DNA from: Diabrotica undecimpunctata
Lineage: Eukaryota > Arthropoda > Insecta > Coleoptera > Chrysomelidae
Reading direction: 5' to 3'
Length of the DNA stretch: 64,000 bases
NCBI RefSeq assembly: GCF_040954645.1
Contig: NC_092804.1
Coordinates: forward strand, 88,525,717-88,589,716
Below the pieces are notes generated by a model. The model did not search any database. It was not told the origin of the DNA and saw only the letters and a program-made list of their open reading frames with translations. Both the position numbers and the translations under genes were made by a program. This document shows positions 11,561 through 22,725 of this stretch, piece after piece. Positions within the stretch are counted from its first letter, which is position 1. Each line of letters begins with the position of its first letter.

Positions 11561-12229
11561 CTCCCGTATCATTATTAAAAGGATTTTGCTGAATGTTGAT
11601 CTAGGGAATCCGGTGGTATATACATGATGTTTCCATAACCAACGTTCGAAAATTTTTCTTACTGTAAAGTCATGACGATTTTACTAGGAAATGTAGTACT
11701 GTTTAATAATAATAAAGTTCACTAACTTGGTACTGATATCTCTGCTCTCCGATACCAGGTAGCAGTCCCGAAAACATTAAAACTGCTACACTCATGCTTC
11801 CAATTATCCAACGATTAGCCAGTCCAGGACTATACGCCTTATTATGGTTCTGATATTGCTGCTGTCCCTCATAAGTAAATATAATATGCAAGAAAGGTTT
11901 TAGCAATTTAATAGCATTTTGTATGTTAGAATACTATTTCTCCGAGAAAGTGAAAAATATCTATTTACTATCCGGATTTAATCCATAGATTAAATATTAG
12001 AATGCTATAAAATAATGCTATTAGCAGTTAAAAACGGTCTGATAGTAAGTAATGAGAAAACTAAATAAATTTTCTATAACATACAAGAGAGAGGACGTAG
12101 AGTAGGGCATAACGTAACAATAAACCCATATACTTTTGAAAGATTGCAGCGTTTTAGGTATCGTAGATAACGCTGTCACATAAGAAATAAAATGGAATAT
12201 TCAGGTAGCTAACTAATGTACATATAACC
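11561..12229. other. Mostly gene-free stretch with one exon-like open segment
   Basis: Apart from the minus-strand open segment at about 11720-11866, listed separately, nothing is recognised here. Confidence 0.35.
11720..11866 (-). other. Possible exon encoding a membrane segment; unidentified
   Basis: On the minus strand an open frame gives GQQQYQNHNKAYSPGLANRW, then a hydrophobic stretch IIGSMSVAVLMFSGLLPGIG and EQRYQYQ. Its composition is unlike the surrounding A+T-rich chance frames, with balanced codons, a polar Gln/Asn/Pro run and one likely membrane helix. A possible acceptor (ttatgag, ending near 11867) and a possible donor (caa|gttagt, near 11719) flank it, but both are weak. I do not recognise the protein. 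It could be a host exon, a piece of an element's envelope or other membrane protein, or chance. Confidence 0.25.
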
Positions 12230-12311
12230 CACATAACACTTTTAAATCCAGAAGTCTAATACGAATCCCTAACATCAGGATATATAAAAAAGTGATTAAA
12301 CCAGTGCTATT

Positions 12312-13518
12312 GTAAAGGTCATCGTCATAGTATTGTCAGAACGCAACAAGGTTCTATTGGCTTTTCTGCTTTTTGTCTCCTCATTCCTATTGAAAACTTA
12401 GCCACGTAAATAACGTTTAAAAAATATATGTCAATATTTCTGAAGTGCCTTTCCTAAGATAACTTTTATTAAGCCTAGTTCGTTTGACTACATGTAATTG
12501 ATTTGATAGTTCCCAACAGATAAGTATTGATTGATTGTTTGTAGGTTGGATAGCAGTTGGTTGTACAGGCATGTGTTGATAAATATGATGGGTCGGTAGG
12601 TAGTCCTATTATTCCTAAATCTGACCATATGTTACCTCCCCTGTTGATTGGTGGACGTCCTAAGGGCATTTTTTCTCTCGGGGAATTCTCCCAGTTTAAC
12701 TTGGCAATGCAGTTATTAGAAAGCCTTTGGATATAGCCAGCGTAATTTTGGCGTTGAGATTTAGTCTCTTGTATGACGTTGCTATCTTTATATATCTGTT
12801 AGACCTTGGCATTAGTTCCGGTTCGGTATTGGTTAGTATTCGGACCTTTGTAAGTTGCTTTCTAAGTGCTATTGATTGAAAATGTGACGAGAACGCTGAC
12901 AAAACAATATAAGTAAAACTTAGGTATTAATTAGATCAGGATTACTAGAAAAGTTATCAGAATTATTTTCCAACTTACAAAGGTCCGAATACTAACCAAT
13001 ACCGAACCGGAACTAATGCCAAGGTCTAACAGATATATAAAGATAGCAACGTTATACAAGAGACTAAATCTCAACGCCAAAGTTACGCTGGCTATATCCA
13101 AAGGCTTTCTAATAACTGCATTGCCAAGTTAAACTGGGAGAATTCCCCGAGAGAAAAAATGCCCTTAGGACGTCCACGAATCAACAGGGGAAGTAACATA
13201 TGGTCAGATTTAGGAATAATGGGACAACCTACCGACCCATCATATTTATCAACACATGCCTGTACAACCAACTGCTATCCAATCTACAATCAATCAATCA
13301 ATACTTATCTGTTGGGAACTATCAAATCCATTACATGTAGTCAAACGAACTAGGCTTAATAAAAGTTATCTTAGGAAAGGCACTTCAGAAATATTAACAT
13401 ATATTTTTAAAACGTTATTTACGTGGCTAAGTTTTCAATAGGAATGAGGAGACAAAAAGCAGAAAAGCCAATAGAACCTTGTTGCGTTCTGACTATACTA
13501 TGACGATGACCTTTACAA
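12312..13518. repeat. Long inverted repeat, arms of about 550 bp
   Basis: Left arm 12312-12857 and right arm 12971-13518 are reverse complements of each other with scattered single-base differences (about five in a 70-base stretch compared by eye); the spacer is about 113 bases. Both arms contain the LINE tail with PLGRPRINRG (plus strand, 13162 onward) or PLGRPPINRG (minus strand, 12666 downward). Just left of the left arm, 12230-12310 on the plus strand reads NIRIYKKVIKPVLL, the thumb segment that normally precedes this tail. A single LINE tail was therefore duplicated in inverted orientation. Confidence 0.85.
12971..13353 (+). pseudogene. LINE C-terminal tail forming the right arm of the inverted repeat
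   Basis: The plus strand carries a tail with ETKSQRQSYAGYIQRLSNN and AKLNWENSPREKMPLGRPRI, then NIWSDLGIMGQPTD. The pattern GHIQRL...GRPR.RW..N...DL is a standard end of endonuclease/RT LINEs in insects. Frameshifts are present. The mirror copy lies on the minus strand at 12902-12475. Confidence 0.65.
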
Positions 13519-13534
13519 TATAAACAATACTTGA

Positions 13535-16310
13535 GACAACTGTTTGTCTCAATTTGGTCATTCAGAATTATGTCTGTATTTTTTAATTTGCTAATTTCCA
13601 TAGATTCTAATTTCCATAGAATCTAAAGATACCCTAAGGCCTTTATTTTAAATATACTTTTTTGGTAATTCAAATACATAAATAGAACCTGGAATATACA
13701 TCTCTGGGATAAATCCATCTCCTGAACAATGGCGCCGATATATTTAGTTAAAATTCTGTGCACTTATTTAACCGTTTATGTCCTTATCATTCATATATGA
13801 GTTGTAACCGATATTACAAACTCATTTACTTTTCACAAAGAGACTCCATATTAACCATAGTTATTACTATACAAATCTGATTTGAAATATCGTCGAGTAT
13901 GTAAAATTATTTTTAATGAAAAGTTAATTAGCCATTTCTTATGGGGTTTAAAAGAGAAGCCTTTACGAAAATTTGAGTACAAATAAGACCACCGTAATCA
14001 GTTGTACCCTGGGTAATAAATAATTAATTAATCGGCTAATCAGAATCACCCGTTCAATATGATTTTTGTCAAATCGGTCCTTTTTAGGATCAATTATTCT
14101 AATTATGTCTATAAATATTAAGGGCATATCTAGAGATAAAGACACTTTACTTTACTTAACCTTATCAGACATATGCGCTTAGTACAAATGTGACGTATTT
14201 CTAGTGCAGAAAATACATAGAGGGCAAAAAATAGTGTATTTGGTATTAAGCTGATCGCTGAAAATCACATAATAAATGTGAAAGTGCTGTCTCTGCCGGC
14301 AAAGAAGCAAAGAAAAACTTAAAATGAGAGGGGACAAAACCAGTCAGCTGAAGGAACCTTTTAACGATGTTGAGCTTGGATCCACTATCTACGTATATAA
14401 TAAAGAATAGTACGGCACTGACTGAAGATCTGAGCACAAAGCTTATTATAAAATTTTGACCAAAAATACAACAGTTACTGATATCCAAAGTCTGCAGACA
14501 AACAAAGCAAAGACAAAGTTGTTGCCTTGCTTAAAAATGGCAAAAAACTCCAACGACCACAAAAGCTATTGGTCAATATATTTATTTTGCTTTACAAAAT
14601 ACTCCTCAAGAGGTAAAACAGAAGAAAAACTCAAATTAAAAGACAAAAGTTGCTACAGACAGGGAAGATCATGTACGTTACAAATACTAAATCTTGCCCA
14701 ACACAGCAAAGATGGGTACGAAAGATATCAGTTATGAGGAGTGGTATTTGTCAATCTAAGCAGCAATTTGCAGCTTACGACACCTTAAATAAGAGGGCAT
14801 TTTTTCAAAATCTATATGATATCTCCTTAGGTAATAAACTTACTTGTTTTACTAGCGTATGCCTACACAACAGAAGATTTTTGGTATTTCTCAATGGTAA
14901 GAATAGCAGATGGAGAACGCAGAAGAACGGTCCCCTTTGGGGTAGCGTAATGGCACCTACACTGTATAAAATGTACACAAACCATCAACTTTTGTTGCTG
15001 AAGTGGAAAAAAATCTAAATCATGCTTTAAACACAATAAAAATAGACTACTATAAATCGTTTTTAAGCCAAACCCTGGAAAAACTCAGATGTGCTACTTT
15101 AATGTCCCCAACACAGACGTTTTCACAAATCTGAACATTCAATAGTGTCATGAAATCCTTATACTCTAGACTTGCTATAAATATCTTGAAGATAGTTTGT
15201 ATTACACTTTGTCATTCACAGAACTTTGTTTAAAACTAAAAGGCACACTGAGGACCAGAAGTATTATTCTCCGCAAACTTGTCAGCTAAAAATGAGAAGC
15301 ACATCCTTCCACTCTTAAAACGTAAACGCTTGCATTCTATACTTCTGCTGCCGAATATACCTTGCCAGTATAAATGACACCAACACATACTTAACTCGTA
15401 GATTTAGCTATAAATTAGTCATCCAAATTCAGCGGATATTAAGACTCACATCCATACATAAGCTCTACAATATCGTAGCTACCAAGACACCTAATATTCG
15501 AAGATAAGTAGCTAAGGAACGAAAGAAACAAAATCTAGATTCGCAACATGTACTCCACGAATACAAACCCATTTTATGACTAAAATCGAGAAAAAACTGG
15601 CCAGATAAACACGTTTGTAAGATATACCAAAAAAAAAAGCTAATCCTCGCCATCTGAAGCCTCGGGAGGACTCTTGCCTGCAAACACCGGTTAACTTGTG
15701 TGAATGTGGGGTGGTAAAAGATTCTTCACACCTTCTTAGTTGACTTTGCCATTTAAATTGCTCTTTTCTGAAGGGACAAGGTTTAATTATTTAAACTGAA
15801 CATGTAGAGTACAGTCAGTAAGCTATTGCTTATAAAAATCATTGCAAATTGGACACTAACTCCACTTATATTGATTAGATATTACCCCTAAATTACCTTA
15901 CCATTCAGAAGTATGTAATATTGGTAAAGTGATATATTCTGGCTAGATAAATTAAGCATTCTTTCATTTTTTGCGGACTACTATCCATTTTTACACAAAA
16001 ATATCTATTTTAGCACTTAAATATTTATTTTAAGATAACCTATCCAGAATTATATGTAGTATACAAACAAAACCAGAAATAAAATAATAAAGAAGCTACA
16101 AGATATCGTAAAACAATAGATGGATGAAATAAATCAAGTTCATATTAATCGGATTCCTAAATAAAACGTATAAAGACATACTGACGTTAACAAAATGCAT
16201 TAGGAAATTTCCGCATGACCGCATAGACCTGAACGACCCCTATAATATATACAAGTGAACTAAGCGATATACATTTATGATACAGGGGTACTTATGGACT
16301 CTACAAAATT
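13535..16310. repeat. Long direct repeat, copy B
   Basis: This is the counterpart of 2216-4735 in the same orientation. It matches from actgtttgtctcaat to ctctacaaaattttt and again ends at a (TA)n array. It keeps more of the LINE RT than copy A. Confidence 0.75.
14420..15740 (+). pseudogene. Jockey-like LINE reverse transcriptase, decayed (in repeat copy B)
   Basis: Successive frames contain KVVALLK (about 14515), GRSCTLQILNLAQHSKDGYE (14660-14720), CLHNRRFLVFLNGKNSRW (14850-14910) and GSVMAPTLYKMYTNHQ (14942-14990), the conserved blocks of a Jockey-clade RT domain. The tail continues to PNSADIKTHIH near 15440 and EDSCLQTPVN near 15690. Stop codons and frameshifts break every block, and the FADD box cannot be found. 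A cognate copy lies at 3130-3840. Confidence 0.75.
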
Positions 16311-16314
16311 TTTA

Positions 16315-16384
<70 letters not shown>
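16311..16384. repeat. (TA)n microsatellite, left flank of the Gypsy element
   Basis: TA dinucleotides up to the LTR boundary. Together with the array at 24509 it shows that the Gypsy element landed inside one TA tract. Confidence 0.93.
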
Positions 16385-16387
<3 letters not shown>

Positions 16388-17790
16388 GGTATTTAAAGTC
16401 TTGGTGCGCCAAGCAATAATTAGCTAATTAATTTTTTGATTAATTAAAATTATTTAAATGATATGATTATGACTCTATCACAATTTTTAATTCTTTTATC
16501 TCAGGGTTAAATTCGTGCTTCAATATCTATGCTATTACATGTGAAAGGTAAGGTCCAAAGAATACCGGAATAATAAAAAACACATATGATCTAACACTAT
16601 ATATTGAAATAAAAATAATGAAATAATTCACACTCAAAAGTTTTCAATAAACAAATCTCATATAATGATTCTCAAAATTTTGTTCTACGTACGTGAACAA
16701 TCAAAATTAATGGTACAAACAATATTAATTGAAATCTCAAAATCCCAAACTATTTTAACTCTCCTAATCAAAATATTTATATCCTTTCTAAATTAAGTGT
16801 AAAAATTGTGTTATCAATAAAAGAAAAAAAACTGCAGAAAACAAAAGTATCTCTCTCTGATGATGAGTGGTCCAAATCCTTGTTCCTTGTAGACTATATT
16901 ATCTGCTCTTAACCGCTCCCTATGTAATCAGCAATCTTACAATAGATTGTTGCAAGTATATCGTCCTTAATGATCTCCTTCAAAAGCACAAATCATTCAA
17001 ATTATGATAGCTTTTCTCCTCTCGATAAACTGAATCTCTCGTTGGCCCGAGTGAAAAATGACTCTTGGAATATCTTCTCTTTACGATAAACTGAATCTCT
17101 CGTTGGCCTGAACAGTGACTCTTGGAATATAAGTAGAAAAATATGACTTACAATATTTTGCTGCTTCAGCTTCTGTCAGATACACTAACTCCACAAAAAC
17201 TCACTAACATTCAACACTACTGCTTGCTACTTCTCGGGAACCGCCAGAGAACAATCACTGTTCGTCTTACAGACTTGGAAAACCAACTGATTATCTTTTC
17301 TCTCTCCTAAATCTAGCTAAACTTTCATTCCTACATACCTATCCAACCTTTTTCAATCTCCGCCAATCAAAACTCGTCACAATTCCCCCATTTTTTCATT
17401 TCGATAACAAACAAATTTTTACCTATAATTATAAAATTTCCTAAAACTTATTTACAAATAATATTTTTCTATAATTCTTAAAAACTAACAAAAACCTCTT
17501 TCTAAAATCTCTTCTATTGTCTTTAATCACTGCATTAATGTATTTGGAAAACCCGATTCAATTGTCTTTGGATTTCACTTAAAATTATGCGGGTCACTCA
17601 AGTATAACAAAGAAATAATTTATGTATAGCTTACATTTTGTTTAGTACAGGTAATCCAAGAATTTAATAACTTTCCTTCTTCGAAATGTTTGTTGGTTAT
17701 TATCCTACTTATCTGAATTATTTTACTGTTTATGAACTTTGAAATATTTTAATCAACCCAATATTTTTCTCGATTTTGCATATCATAACA
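16385..17790 (-). repeat. 3' LTR of the intact Gypsy element
   Basis: Matches 23104-24508 almost base for base. On the minus strand it starts TGTTATGATATGC and ends ACCACA. The match continues four bases further (ttat) on the left, so the exact terminus could be 16381. It includes a duplicated segment around tctcgttggcc (17036 and 17098 areas). Confidence 0.92.
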
Positions 17791-17806
17791 AATCCCCGCC
17801 ATTTGA
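17791..17806 (-). promoter_or_regulatory. Polypurine tract
   Basis: On the minus strand the purine-rich AAATGGCGGGGATT lies directly before TGTTATG of the 3' LTR, the expected place for priming plus-strand DNA. Confidence 0.75.
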
Positions 17807-17884
17807 TCTGCCGAAAACTCTTTGTTAAATTTTAAAATGACAAAAGTTTTCCAGGATCAAATTATTTCACTATGTTATTAAAAT

Positions 17885-20800
17885 CTATTCATAATATTGA
17901 TAGATGTCGTGAATGTTAAAAATACCCCGTATATTTCCTGTCTCTATGTGCGCTAATTCATAACTATTTTCCCCATTTTCCGTATTGACCCTATATGGAC
18001 CTTCAAATATCGGCATCAATTTTGCACAAATACCATTTTGTAAATTCGACACCCTCAGTGCCTTTACTAAGACTTTATCTCCTTTCTGGAATTTGATCGG
18101 CCTTCTTCTTCGGGTTCTCTCTTGTCTTTGGAGATATTTCTCTACACTTCGTCTCAATCTTCTTTGAACCAACTCGATCACTTCTTCGTATTGTCTGGGG
18201 GCGGTGTCTTCCCACGGTCTTGTAGGCATTGTTCCTTTCATTATATATAAAGGCGTCTCTTTGGTAACCGTATTTGGAGCACAATTCAAATAGGTCTCGA
18301 TCTCAAACACTTTTCTGTCCCAATGTCGATGATGTTCTTCCGCGGCAATTCGTAGAAATTTTGTGACTTCTTGTATAAAACGCTCCGATGGGTTGCTCTG
18401 TGGATGACGGATGCTTATAAATTTTGTATCGATGCCCCTCTCTCTTAATTCCCTTTTAAAACGTTCGTTCCTAAAATATGTCGCATTGTCCAATAAAATA
18501 TTGTCTGGTCTTCCCACCGTTTCTATAAAATTGTCTATCTTCCTAAGTATTTCAATTCCTTTAGTGGTTCTGCATGCGTATAATTTAACATATTTTGAGA
18601 AAAGATCCACCATAACTAATATGTGTTTATTCCTTTGAGTTGTTGGTATCAAATCGCTCAACATATCAATAGCAAAAATATCCAGTTTCTTCCGAGCTAC
18701 GACGTTTTTTGTGACGTTTTCATTTTTAAAGTTCCTACTTTTACACTTTTGGCATGTCACACAATTTCGAGTCACCTCTTTGGCTATTGTATAGTCCTGT
18801 CGACAAATGTAGTTCTCCCTGAACATAAGCCACACCTTTCTACTTCCAATATGTCCGTTGTCACAGTGTAACTTTAAAAAAACTTCTTTTACCATTTGCT
18901 CCGTGATTACATAGAGTTCTTTACCATCGACCCTCTTAAAATATAGGTTATTTTCTTGTTCAGCCCTTTGCTTTTCTCTTTCATTCAATTCTTCCTGATT
19001 TTCCCTGATTTTGGCCAAAGAAAATAAGCCTGCTTCTTCTCTCATTATGTTCATGCCTACGTGGAGAGTTTTGTGATCCTCTTTGCGGAATTGTTCATCT
19101 CTCGTCAACGCATCAGCCAAAATATTGTCCGTTCCTTTGATATATTTAAATTCAAAATCATATTCTTGGAGTAAAAGAATGCCCCTATGAATTCTATTAT
19201 TTACCAATCTATTTTTCATTATGTGTACCAACGCTGCATGGTCCGTTTCAATGGTGAATCTTGCCCCAAGTAGGTAAAAACGTAATTTGTTTACACAAAA
19301 TAACACACTGGCAAACTCTAATTCAGTAACGCTGTATTTTCTCTCATACGTTTTGGTTACACGGGAAATAAAACATATTGGCACCTCTATATCGTCTTGT
19401 ATCTGTGATAACACCCCTGCAAATTTTTTTATGGAAGCATCGGTCCTGAGAATGAAAGGTTGCTCATATCTTGGGTGGTGCACTCTTACAGCTGTGGAAA
19501 ACGCTCCTTTTAAATTTTTGAAAGCGATTTCTTGTTCAGTTCCCCATTTCCATCTGACATTTTTCTTAAGTAATGCTATTAGCGGTATTTCTTTTGTACT
19601 GAGGTCTGGTATCAGCTTTTTGAAATAGTTTACCATTCCTAAAAATCCCCGCAAAGTTTTTAAATTGGTTGGCCTAGGGTAGTTGTTTATGACTTCGATT
19701 CTATCTTCTGCAAGACTAATCCCTTTTGTGTCTAATTTGAATCCTAAATACAATACCTCTTTTTGGAAAAACTGACACTTTTGAATATTTAATTTTAATC
19801 CGGCTTGATCAAGTTCTTCGAGAACAGTATGAATATGTCGTAGATGGCTTGTTATATCCGGTGAGAAAATTAATAAATCATCTATGTAATGTACAACAAA
19901 TTCTCCATGCCTATTTAAAATTGTGTGTAATGCGCGAACCAAAGCAGCGCATGCACTTTGTAGTCCAAATGGTACTACCCTAAATCGGTACACCACTCCG
20001 TCGATAGAAAAAGCGGTATAATTTCGACACTTTTCCGCCAAAGGTATTAACCAAAAACTGTGTTTCAAATCGATTTTGGAGAAAATGTGTGATCCTGTGA
20101 TTCGTCCAAAAATGGCTTCTATGTTCAAAGGCGCTTCGTATTGCGCGATTGTGTGCGAATTAATGTTTCTTGCATCTAAACATAATCGCAAATCACCATT
20201 TGATTTTTTTACGCATACTATCGGGTTGATATATGGAGAGTCACATCTTTCGATCACCTTGTCTTTGATCATATTTTCAATTTCCTGTCCGACGCTTTGC
20301 CTGTATTTATACGGGATTGGATATGTTTTCGATTTAAAATTTTCTAAGTTTTTAACTTTAAAAGAATGTTCATAATTTTTAGCCACTCGGCTTTCTTCAT
20401 TAATAAGATCTCCATAATTTTCTAAAATCTTCTCTATTTCCTTCTCTATGTTTTCTCCACATATTATTTTTCTTTCATCCTCAGTTTGTTCACATGTGTT
20501 CACTGTCCGTATTACTTCTTCACAAAATTCTGGATTCTCGTCCATAATTGCCATTTCTTCTCTGTCCTCTTCCGTTATTTCTTCTTCTATTTTTTCTTTA
20601 TCTTTAATTTCTATCTGGTATTCCGAGCACCATGTTTCGGCTCCTTCCATTTTTCTGCTTATAACTTCCTTTTTTTCCTGCTTTCTTTTCGAACTCTTCT
20701 TCTTTTTTTTTATTCTCTTTTCCTCTTCGGATTGATTTTTTTCTTGAGCTTTCGATTTATCCTCTACCGTCATATTGATTTCTTTATGTTTTTCTTGTCC

Positions 20801-21238
20801 ATTTATCCTTTCAGAAAATTTTCTCCTATCTGTTTCCTTTTCTTCTTCTATGTTGTCTGGTTCTGCTCTGATTTCCAGTTGATTTTCCGAAAAATTGATG
20901 GTGATATGTTTTTCACTCAATTCATCAATTCCCGCTATCATATCATGATTTAGATCTTCGATCACCACACATTGCATAATATAGAATTGGTCTCCCACTC
21001 TGATCCGTACTCCTAAACCTTCGTTTACTGTCGTCAATTTTTTATTATTTGCACCCACTAAAGAAACCCTCGGAATCTTATACACAAATCTGTCCATATT
21101 TAATTCTTTTACTAGTTTTTTATTGATTAACGAAATTTCCGATCCAGAATCAATCAGAATTTTAATCGCTTTATGTTTTATAAATGCATCTAAAAATATT
21201 AGATTGGAATTAGAATTTTGTTTTTCGTTTCCCGCCAA
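17885..21238 (-). CDS. pol: Pol polyprotein of Gypsy element: protease, RT, RNase H, integrase
   Basis: An open frame of 1117 codons. Domain order: aspartic protease with DSG at residues 30-32; a charged Lys/Glu-rich linker of about 150 residues (130-290); reverse transcriptase with the first catalytic Asp near 390 and YIDD at 451-454; RNase H with D600, an acidic residue near 639, D666 and D709; integrase zinc finger H791, H796, C826, C829; integrase core D858, D917, E952, so all key residues are present. The Gly/Pro-rich chromodomain seen in some clades is not evident. Pol lies in a different frame from gag, 65 bases downstream of its stop, so expression needs frameshifting, reinitiation or a spliced message. 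The first Met is uncertain, as pol of such elements is often made as a fusion. The long acidic/basic linker between protease and RT is unusual. Confidence 0.93.
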   Translation of the reverse strand: MAGNEKQNSNSNLIFLDAFIKHKAIKILIDSGSEISLINKKLVKELNMDRFVYKIPRVSLVGANNKKLTTVNEGLGVRIRVGDQFYIMQCVVIEDLNHDMIAGIDELSEKHITINFSENQLEIRAEPDNIEEEKETDRRKFSERINGQEKHKEINMTVEDKSKAQEKNQSEEEKRIKKKKKSSKRKQEKKEVISRKMEGAETWCSEYQIEIKDKEKIEEEITEEDREEMAIMDENPEFCEEVIRTVNTCEQTEDERKIICGENIEKEIEKILENYGDLINEESRVAKNYEHSFKVKNLENFKSKTYPIPYKYRQSVGQEIENMIKDKVIERCDSPYINPIVCVKKSNGDLRLCLDARNINSHTIAQYEAPLNIEAIFGRITGSHIFSKIDLKHSFWLIPLAEKCRNYTAFSIDGVVYRFRVVPFGLQSACAALVRALHTILNRHGEFVVHYIDDLLIFSPDITSHLRHIHTVLEELDQAGLKLNIQKCQFFQKEVLYLGFKLDTKGISLAEDRIEVINNYPRPTNLKTLRGFLGMVNYFKKLIPDLSTKEIPLIALLKKNVRWKWGTEQEIAFKNLKGAFSTAVRVHHPRYEQPFILRTDASIKKFAGVLSQIQDDIEVPICFISRVTKTYERKYSVTELEFASVLFCVNKLRFYLLGARFTIETDHAALVHIMKNRLVNNRIHRGILLLQEYDFEFKYIKGTDNILADALTRDEQFRKEDHKTLHVGMNIMREEAGLFSLAKIRENQEELNEREKQRAEQENNLYFKRVDGKELYVITEQMVKEVFLKLHCDNGHIGSRKVWLMFRENYICRQDYTIAKEVTRNCVTCQKCKSRNFKNENVTKNVVARKKLDIFAIDMLSDLIPTTQRNKHILVMVDLFSKYVKLYACRTTKGIEILRKIDNFIETVGRPDNILLDNATYFRNERFKRELRERGIDTKFISIRHPQSNPSERFIQEVTKFLRIAAEEHHRHWDRKVFEIETYLNCAPNTVTKETPLYIMKGTMPTRPWEDTAPRQYEEVIELVQRRLRRSVEKYLQRQERTRRRRPIKFQKGDKVLVKALRVSNLQNGICAKLMPIFEGPYRVNTENGENSYELAHIETGNIRGIFNIHDIYQYYE

Positions 21239-21303
21239 CTGTATAAACTCTCTCGGGTGACAAAATATACCGGAGAGTTTTTTACTTTTGTTTAGTGGAT
21301 GCC

Positions 21304-22725
21304 TTATTGAAAATCCTGTCTGGATTCATTGAATACTTCTTCTTCCTCCTTTTCTATTGCCACATGATTCATCTCTCTTCTGTTTTGTCGTTGGAATCTC
21401 TGATTATTTCTATCGTCCCTTTGTTCGTTCGTATTCCTATTCGGAGGATTTTGTGCATCTCTATTCCTGTTGTGATTTTCATTTGTTCTATTTTGTGTAT
21501 CATTCCGGTTATCGTAATTTTGTTGTCTATTGTAATTATTGTAATTTCTCGGCCTATATTCGTTTGTTGATCTGGGATGTCGGTTTCTCTGGTCATAATT
21601 TGATGAATAGCTTCTTTCCGGTCCATTATATTGGTCATGTTGTCTTCTATTTCTCATTTCTTTTCTTTTCGCTTCTTTTAATTGAAGGAATTGGCACAGA
21701 CTATCAATATCTTGATAGTTTCTCAAAATCACGTGATCTTCCAACGTTTCCTCAAAATGTCTGCTGATCATTTCTACCAGCTGTTCGGTAGAATATTTGT
21801 ATTCTAGATATTTTGAATTGTTATATATCTGCAAAGCATATCTTTCTTCAGATATTCCCATTTTTTCGTGATATTTTCCATTCTGTAGCTCTTGGTTGAT
21901 TTCTCTCTGTTTATTTTTCCCCCAGAAATAGTTGAGAAATTTATTTTCAAAATCTGTCCAATTTTCAAACTCATCTTCCTTGCTTTCATACCATAACGCT
22001 GCTCCTTCTTTCAAATGGTTTCTAATTGTTTCTTTGCAATCGTCAAAATATCTAATATGTTGTAATTTGGTTTTCAAATTTTTGACAAACGGTACTGGGT
22101 GTGTTTTCCGAATATCCCCGCCAAATTGTATTTTCGCCTCGCTTGTTCCATGGATGATAACTTCTTTTCTCTCTACCCCTCTTAGTTCAATTTCTGCCAT
22201 TTGTTTTTCATTTTGCTTTAATCTTCTTTCTACTTCCTTCCTGTCTTCTTGTAGCGCATTTTCAAATTTTATTTCTAATTCCTCCAAATTATCTTTAATT
22301 CTCATTTCTTGTTCTTTCATATTATTTTTAATTTCATTAATCTCTTCTATTTGTTGTATCAGTTCTTTCTTTATCCCCTCAACACATTCTTTAATTTCCT
22401 GTTCATAGTTTTCCAGACGCTGCTCTATATTGCTCATTGTTTGTTTTGTTTCCAGTTGATTTTTATCCATTTTATCCATTTTCTTTGATGTTTCATTTTG
22501 GTTTTTCTCTATTGTTTGTGTCTGTATTTGCATTAGTTGTAATATTTTCTCTATTCCTGATTTTTTTTTTTTTTTCTCAACCATTGTAACATTTCCTTCA
22601 TTATCCGATCCTTCTTCAACAATTGTTTCCTCTTCTCTGTTATCCTCCTTCCTTTCTTGCATTTTGCTTTGACTCCTTGTGGTCGACATGTTGTTTCTTT
22701 TCGTTACTGTTTTTGTCCCCGCCAA
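21304..22725 (-). CDS. gag: Gag-like structural polyprotein of Gypsy element
   Basis: An open frame of 473 codons. The first 200 residues are highly charged and predicted coiled coil (repeated Glu/Lys/Gln heptads, for example NEIKNNMKEQEMRIKDNLEE). A capsid-like middle follows with AALWYESKEDEFENWTDFEN and FLNYFWGKNKQ, then LEDHVILRNYQDIDSLCQFL. The C-terminal 120 residues are Asn/Arg/Gln-rich with repeated RN and NR pairs, an RNA-binding composition. No CCHC zinc knuckle is visible, which is uncommon for Gypsy gag but known in some clades. The start Met at 22725 lies about 375 bases downstream of the primer binding site. Position and composition make gag the only reasonable call. Confidence 0.85.
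   Translation of the reverse strand: MAGTKTVTKRNNMSTTRSQSKMQERKEDNREEETIVEEGSDNEGNVTMVEKKKKKSGIEKILQLMQIQTQTIEKNQNETSKKMDKMDKNQLETKQTMSNIEQRLENYEQEIKECVEGIKKELIQQIEEINEIKNNMKEQEMRIKDNLEELEIKFENALQEDRKEVERRLKQNEKQMAEIELRGVERKEVIIHGTSEAKIQFGGDIRKTHPVPFVKNLKTKLQHIRYFDDCKETIRNHLKEGAALWYESKEDEFENWTDFENKFLNYFWGKNKQREINQELQNGKYHEKMGISEERYALQIYNNSKYLEYKYSTEQLVEMISRHFEETLEDHVILRNYQDIDSLCQFLQLKEAKRKEMRNRRQHDQYNGPERSYSSNYDQRNRHPRSTNEYRPRNYNNYNRQQNYDNRNDTQNRTNENHNRNRDAQNPPNRNTNEQRDDRNNQRFQRQNRREMNHVAIEKEEEEVFNESRQDFQ

Noticed and set aside
20448..22408. Plus-strand open frames of 90-160 codons opposite the Gypsy gag and pol
   Set aside because: They are antisense shadows of A/G-rich coding sequence, dominated by Phe, Ser and Leu, without domain motifs.
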